Shown: in pieces, positions 6,399 to 8,135 of the stretch
Layout of the letters: each line of letters opens with the position of its first letter
Position numbering within the stretch: position 1 is the first letter of the stretch
Source of the DNA: Sulfurimonas sp.
GTDB taxonomy: Bacteria > Campylobacterota > Campylobacteria > Campylobacterales > Sulfurimonadaceae
DNA: 8,135 nt
Assembly (NCBI GenBank): GCA_030646745.1
Contig: JAUSKV010000087.1
Coordinates: forward strand, 1 to 8,135
Direction of reading: 5' to 3'
Made by a program: the position numbers and the translations under genes
Notes under the pieces: generated by a model
What the model was told of the DNA's origin: nothing
The model's database searches: none
The model's input: only the letters and a program-made list of their open reading frames with translations

Positions 6399-7475
6399 AT
6401 GCAAGAGACAATTCACCACCTATCACACATAGACCTCGATGGATACAGCTGCCAACTCATCATGCGATACACCCCGTATAAAATAACAAACTATAATGCA
6501 AATTATGGGGCAGAAGTGAAACAAAAACTTGAGATGATTTTGGAAAACATCAACAGTTCTAAAGAGAGTGCGCTTATTTTGATTACTGATTTAAACCTGA
6601 CAGCCGATGAATCAAGATGGCTCAACAGTGAGGTTATTAGACTGGGTGACAACCAAAAAGAGGTAAAGATAACGCTTCTCGACCACCATGGAAGCGGCGA
6701 AGAGAGTGCTAAAAAATATGAGTGGTACTATCTTGACACATCAAGGTGTGCAACGAAGATAATGTATGAGTATGCAAAAAAGAATTTTGAGTTTAGTGAA
6801 CCCTCTTGGATGGAAAAATATGTAGCCGTTGTGAATGCGGTGGACATGTGGCTCCAAGAGGAGCATGACAATTTTGAGTTTGGCAAAGTTTGCATGCGTC
6901 TTATCTCAGAGACAAAAGAGCTAAATCGTGTCATGTTTGCAAAAGAGGATGAAGAGTACAAACTTGCTCTACTCCTTGAAGCTGCAAAATTTTTGGATGA
7001 AGAGAGTGCCAATATACTCCTTGATGATAAAATACACCTGATTAAGAAAGAGTTTTTCAGAGTTGATAAAAATGACACACTAGACAATCTCTCAACCAAA
7101 TATATAGTCGATTTACTTGGCAAAAAAAGAGATGAAAACACTATCTACTATAAGGGATATCGTGGATTTTTAAGCTATGGAGTCGGCAATACATCTATCA
7201 TCGGCAATGGCTTCTTACTCGCTTTCCCCGAGTATGATTTTATCGTGGATGTAAGCTACAGAGGAACCATGAGCCTTAGAGCAAATAATCAGGTAAGCGT
7301 CTCTCAAATATCAAAAGAGTGGGCAAACGGCGGAGGGCATCCAAATGCTGCAGGCGGACGAATTATGGGCTTTAAAGAGCAGTTTCGTTACGATAAAGTA
7401 AAACAGCAAATCGAAGCAATTATCAATGACAAAGAAGCTGTTGCTGGGGATTTAGAGTATAAAAGAGAGATTTAA
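6399..7475 (+). CDS. DHH/DHHA1-family phosphoesterase (oligonucleotide phosphatase-like)
   Basis: This 358-residue cytoplasmic protein has an N-terminal DHH domain and a C-terminal DHHA1 domain. Metal-binding motifs are visible: HIDLDG (H10, D12, D14), ITDLNL (D64), LLDHHGSG (D95-H96-H97) and VNAVDMW (D149). The substrate-binding DHHA1 motif is GGGHPNAAGG (311-320), preceded by SLRA (R294). This set is shared with NrnA-type nano-RNases, which cleave short RNA oligonucleotides or pAp, and with other DHH-DHHA1 phosphoesterases acting on cyclic dinucleotides or their products; the substrate cannot be decided from sequence. The ATG is preceded by AAGG that overlaps the flhA stop codon, with only 8 bases between genes, so translation is probably coupled. 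A DHH protein directly after flhA is also found in Helicobacter pylori (HP1041-HP1042). A terminator hairpin overlaps its last codons. Confidence 0.93.
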   Translation: MQETIHHLSHIDLDGYSCQLIMRYTPYKITNYNANYGAEVKQKLEMILENINSSKESALILITDLNLTADESRWLNSEVIRLGDNQKEVKITLLDHHGSGEESAKKYEWYYLDTSRCATKIMYEYAKKNFEFSEPSWMEKYVAVVNAVDMWLQEEHDNFEFGKVCMRLISETKELNRVMFAKEDEEYKLALLLEAAKFLDEESANILLDDKIHLIKKEFFRVDKNDTLDNLSTKYIVDLLGKKRDENTIYYKGYRGFLSYGVGNTSIIGNGFLLAFPEYDFIVDVSYRGTMSLRANNQVSVSQISKEWANGGGHPNAAGGRIMGFKEQFRYDKVKQQIEAIINDKEAVAGDLEYKREI

Positions 7476-7497
7476 AAACTCTCTCTTTCGGTTTTTT
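7462..7497. terminator. Hairpin terminator between convergent genes
   Basis: AAAGAGAGA (7462-7470) pairs with TCTCTCTTT (7480-7488) around a 9-base loop, followed three bases later by six T residues on the plus strand (7492-7497). The 5' arm lies inside the last codons of the DHH gene and the stop codon is in the loop. On the minus strand the same stem ends in a TTTT run, so it may also end transcription of the convergent amidase gene, whose stop is at 7534. Confidence 0.75.
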
Positions 7498-7533
7498 GAA
7501 TCCAAGCCATCGCTTTCAAAGAAAATATGCCAT

Positions 7534-8135
7534 TTAGTTATTTATAAAATATCTCTCAATCCCATCAGCCATGCCAAGAGCTAAAGATTTTTGGTACGCT
7601 AGACTTGCCAATCTTGCTCCCTCTTTTGGGTGGGAAATAAAACCCACCTCTACTAAAACGGATGGCATTTGAGCACCGACTAAAACCCAAAATGGACCTT
7701 CTCGAACTCCCGCATCTGTCACATCATCATAACTTTTTTTCAGAGAACCCAACATGCCGCCTTGCAAATCTATAGCCAACTTGTTGGATGCAATAATATT
7801 GTGACTGTTTATAGTATTTAAGAAACTCTCTTTACCATAAAAGTTCATATCGCTCATATCAGCAGAGTTCTCGCTGGATGCAACCCTCTTTGCTCTATCT
7901 GAACGAGATTTAGATAAAAAATAGCACTCTAGACCGGTTGCTTTATCTGCATTGCCTTTTTCTACCGCATTTGCATGGATAGAGACAAATATATCTGCAT
8001 TTTTTTTATTGGCAAATTTGGTTCTGTCACTTAATTTTACAAAGTCATCACTCTCTCTTGTCATGTAAACCTTGTAGCCACGAGATTTTAGAATATTTCT
8101 CAACTCTTTTGCAATTTGGAAAACAACCACTTTTT
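7534..8135 (-). CDS. N-acetylmuramoyl-L-alanine amidase, C-terminal part (partial at right edge)
   Basis: This is the C-terminal 200 residues or so of an Amidase_3-type zinc amidase, which removes stem peptides from the glycan strands of peptidoglycan in the periplasm during cell separation. The frame is still open at the right edge. The GTG at 8128-8130 is an internal valine codon of a typical helix (VVVFQIAKELRNILKSRGY), so the true start lies outside. Visible family motifs are VYMTRESD, SDRTKFANKKNADIFVSIHANA (with a zinc-ligand His) and the C-terminal SVLVEVGFISHPKEG with the catalytic Glu. The first zinc-binding motif (DPGHGG type) and any signal peptide or AMIN domain lie beyond the window. 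Campylobacter AmiA is the likely counterpart. The gene is convergent with the flhA operon and unlikely to share its regulation. Family assignment is firm. Confidence 0.93.
   Translation of the reverse strand, partial: KVVVFQIAKELRNILKSRGYKVYMTRESDDFVKLSDRTKFANKKNADIFVSIHANAVEKGNADKATGLECYFLSKSRSDRAKRVASSENSADMSDMNFYGKESFLNTINSHNIIASNKLAIDLQGGMLGSLKKSYDDVTDAGVREGPFWVLVGAQMPSVLVEVGFISHPKEGARLASLAYQKSLALGMADGIERYFINN

Noticed and set aside
6728..7141. 137-codon minus-strand frame opposite the DHH gene
   Set aside because: It is serine/phenylalanine-rich and without a domain; a shadow of the well-supported DHH phosphoesterase.
7534..8130. GTG at 8128-8130 as start of the amidase gene
   Set aside because: The frame continues open to the window edge, and the zinc-binding N-terminal third of the domain would be missing; the codon is an internal valine.

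Overview
The window looks like a piece of chromosome from a flagellated campylobacterotan (epsilonproteobacterium), probably a free-living Sulfurimonas-like organism. It is AT-rich and tightly packed. FlhA, ribosomal protein S15 and the gene order S15 / Rrf2 regulator / flhA / DHH phosphoesterase resemble those known from Helicobacter and Campylobacter. The genus is inferred; the phylum is fairly secure.

Left part (1-3062, minus strand): a compact three-gene chemosensory operon, read right to left. It starts with a small Aer/CetB-like PAS protein (GTG start, strong Shine-Dalgarno). Nineteen bases on comes a 630-residue soluble receptor-like protein with no transmembrane or HAMP segment and two complete MCP hairpins, whose tips lie exactly 300 residues apart. 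Nineteen bases further is a tandem CheW-domain protein that runs off the left edge. Together they look like a membrane-free, split Aer-type redox or energy sensor in which both the signalling hairpin and the coupling domain are doubled. In each duplicated protein one copy is close to consensus and the other has diverged at key positions. This operon is the most interesting part of the window.

Middle (3224-3791): rpsO on the minus strand, with its own extended -10 promoter and a 12-bp hairpin terminator, divergent from the next operon. The 241-bp intergenic region carries promoters for both sides. A perfect dyad surrounds the -10 box of the rightward promoter.

Right part (3792-7475, plus strand): an operon of an Rrf2-family regulator with three cysteines (likely Fe-S), flhA (flagellar export gate, TTG start) and a DHH/DHHA1 phosphoesterase, separated by 13 and 8 bases. 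It ends in a hairpin that overlaps the last codons of the DHH gene and probably also serves the convergent gene. That gene, on the minus strand at the right edge, is the C-terminal part of an N-acetylmuramoyl-L-alanine amidase. No RNA genes, insertion sequences, CRISPR arrays or tRNAs were seen, and no stretch over 300 bases lacks a gene.
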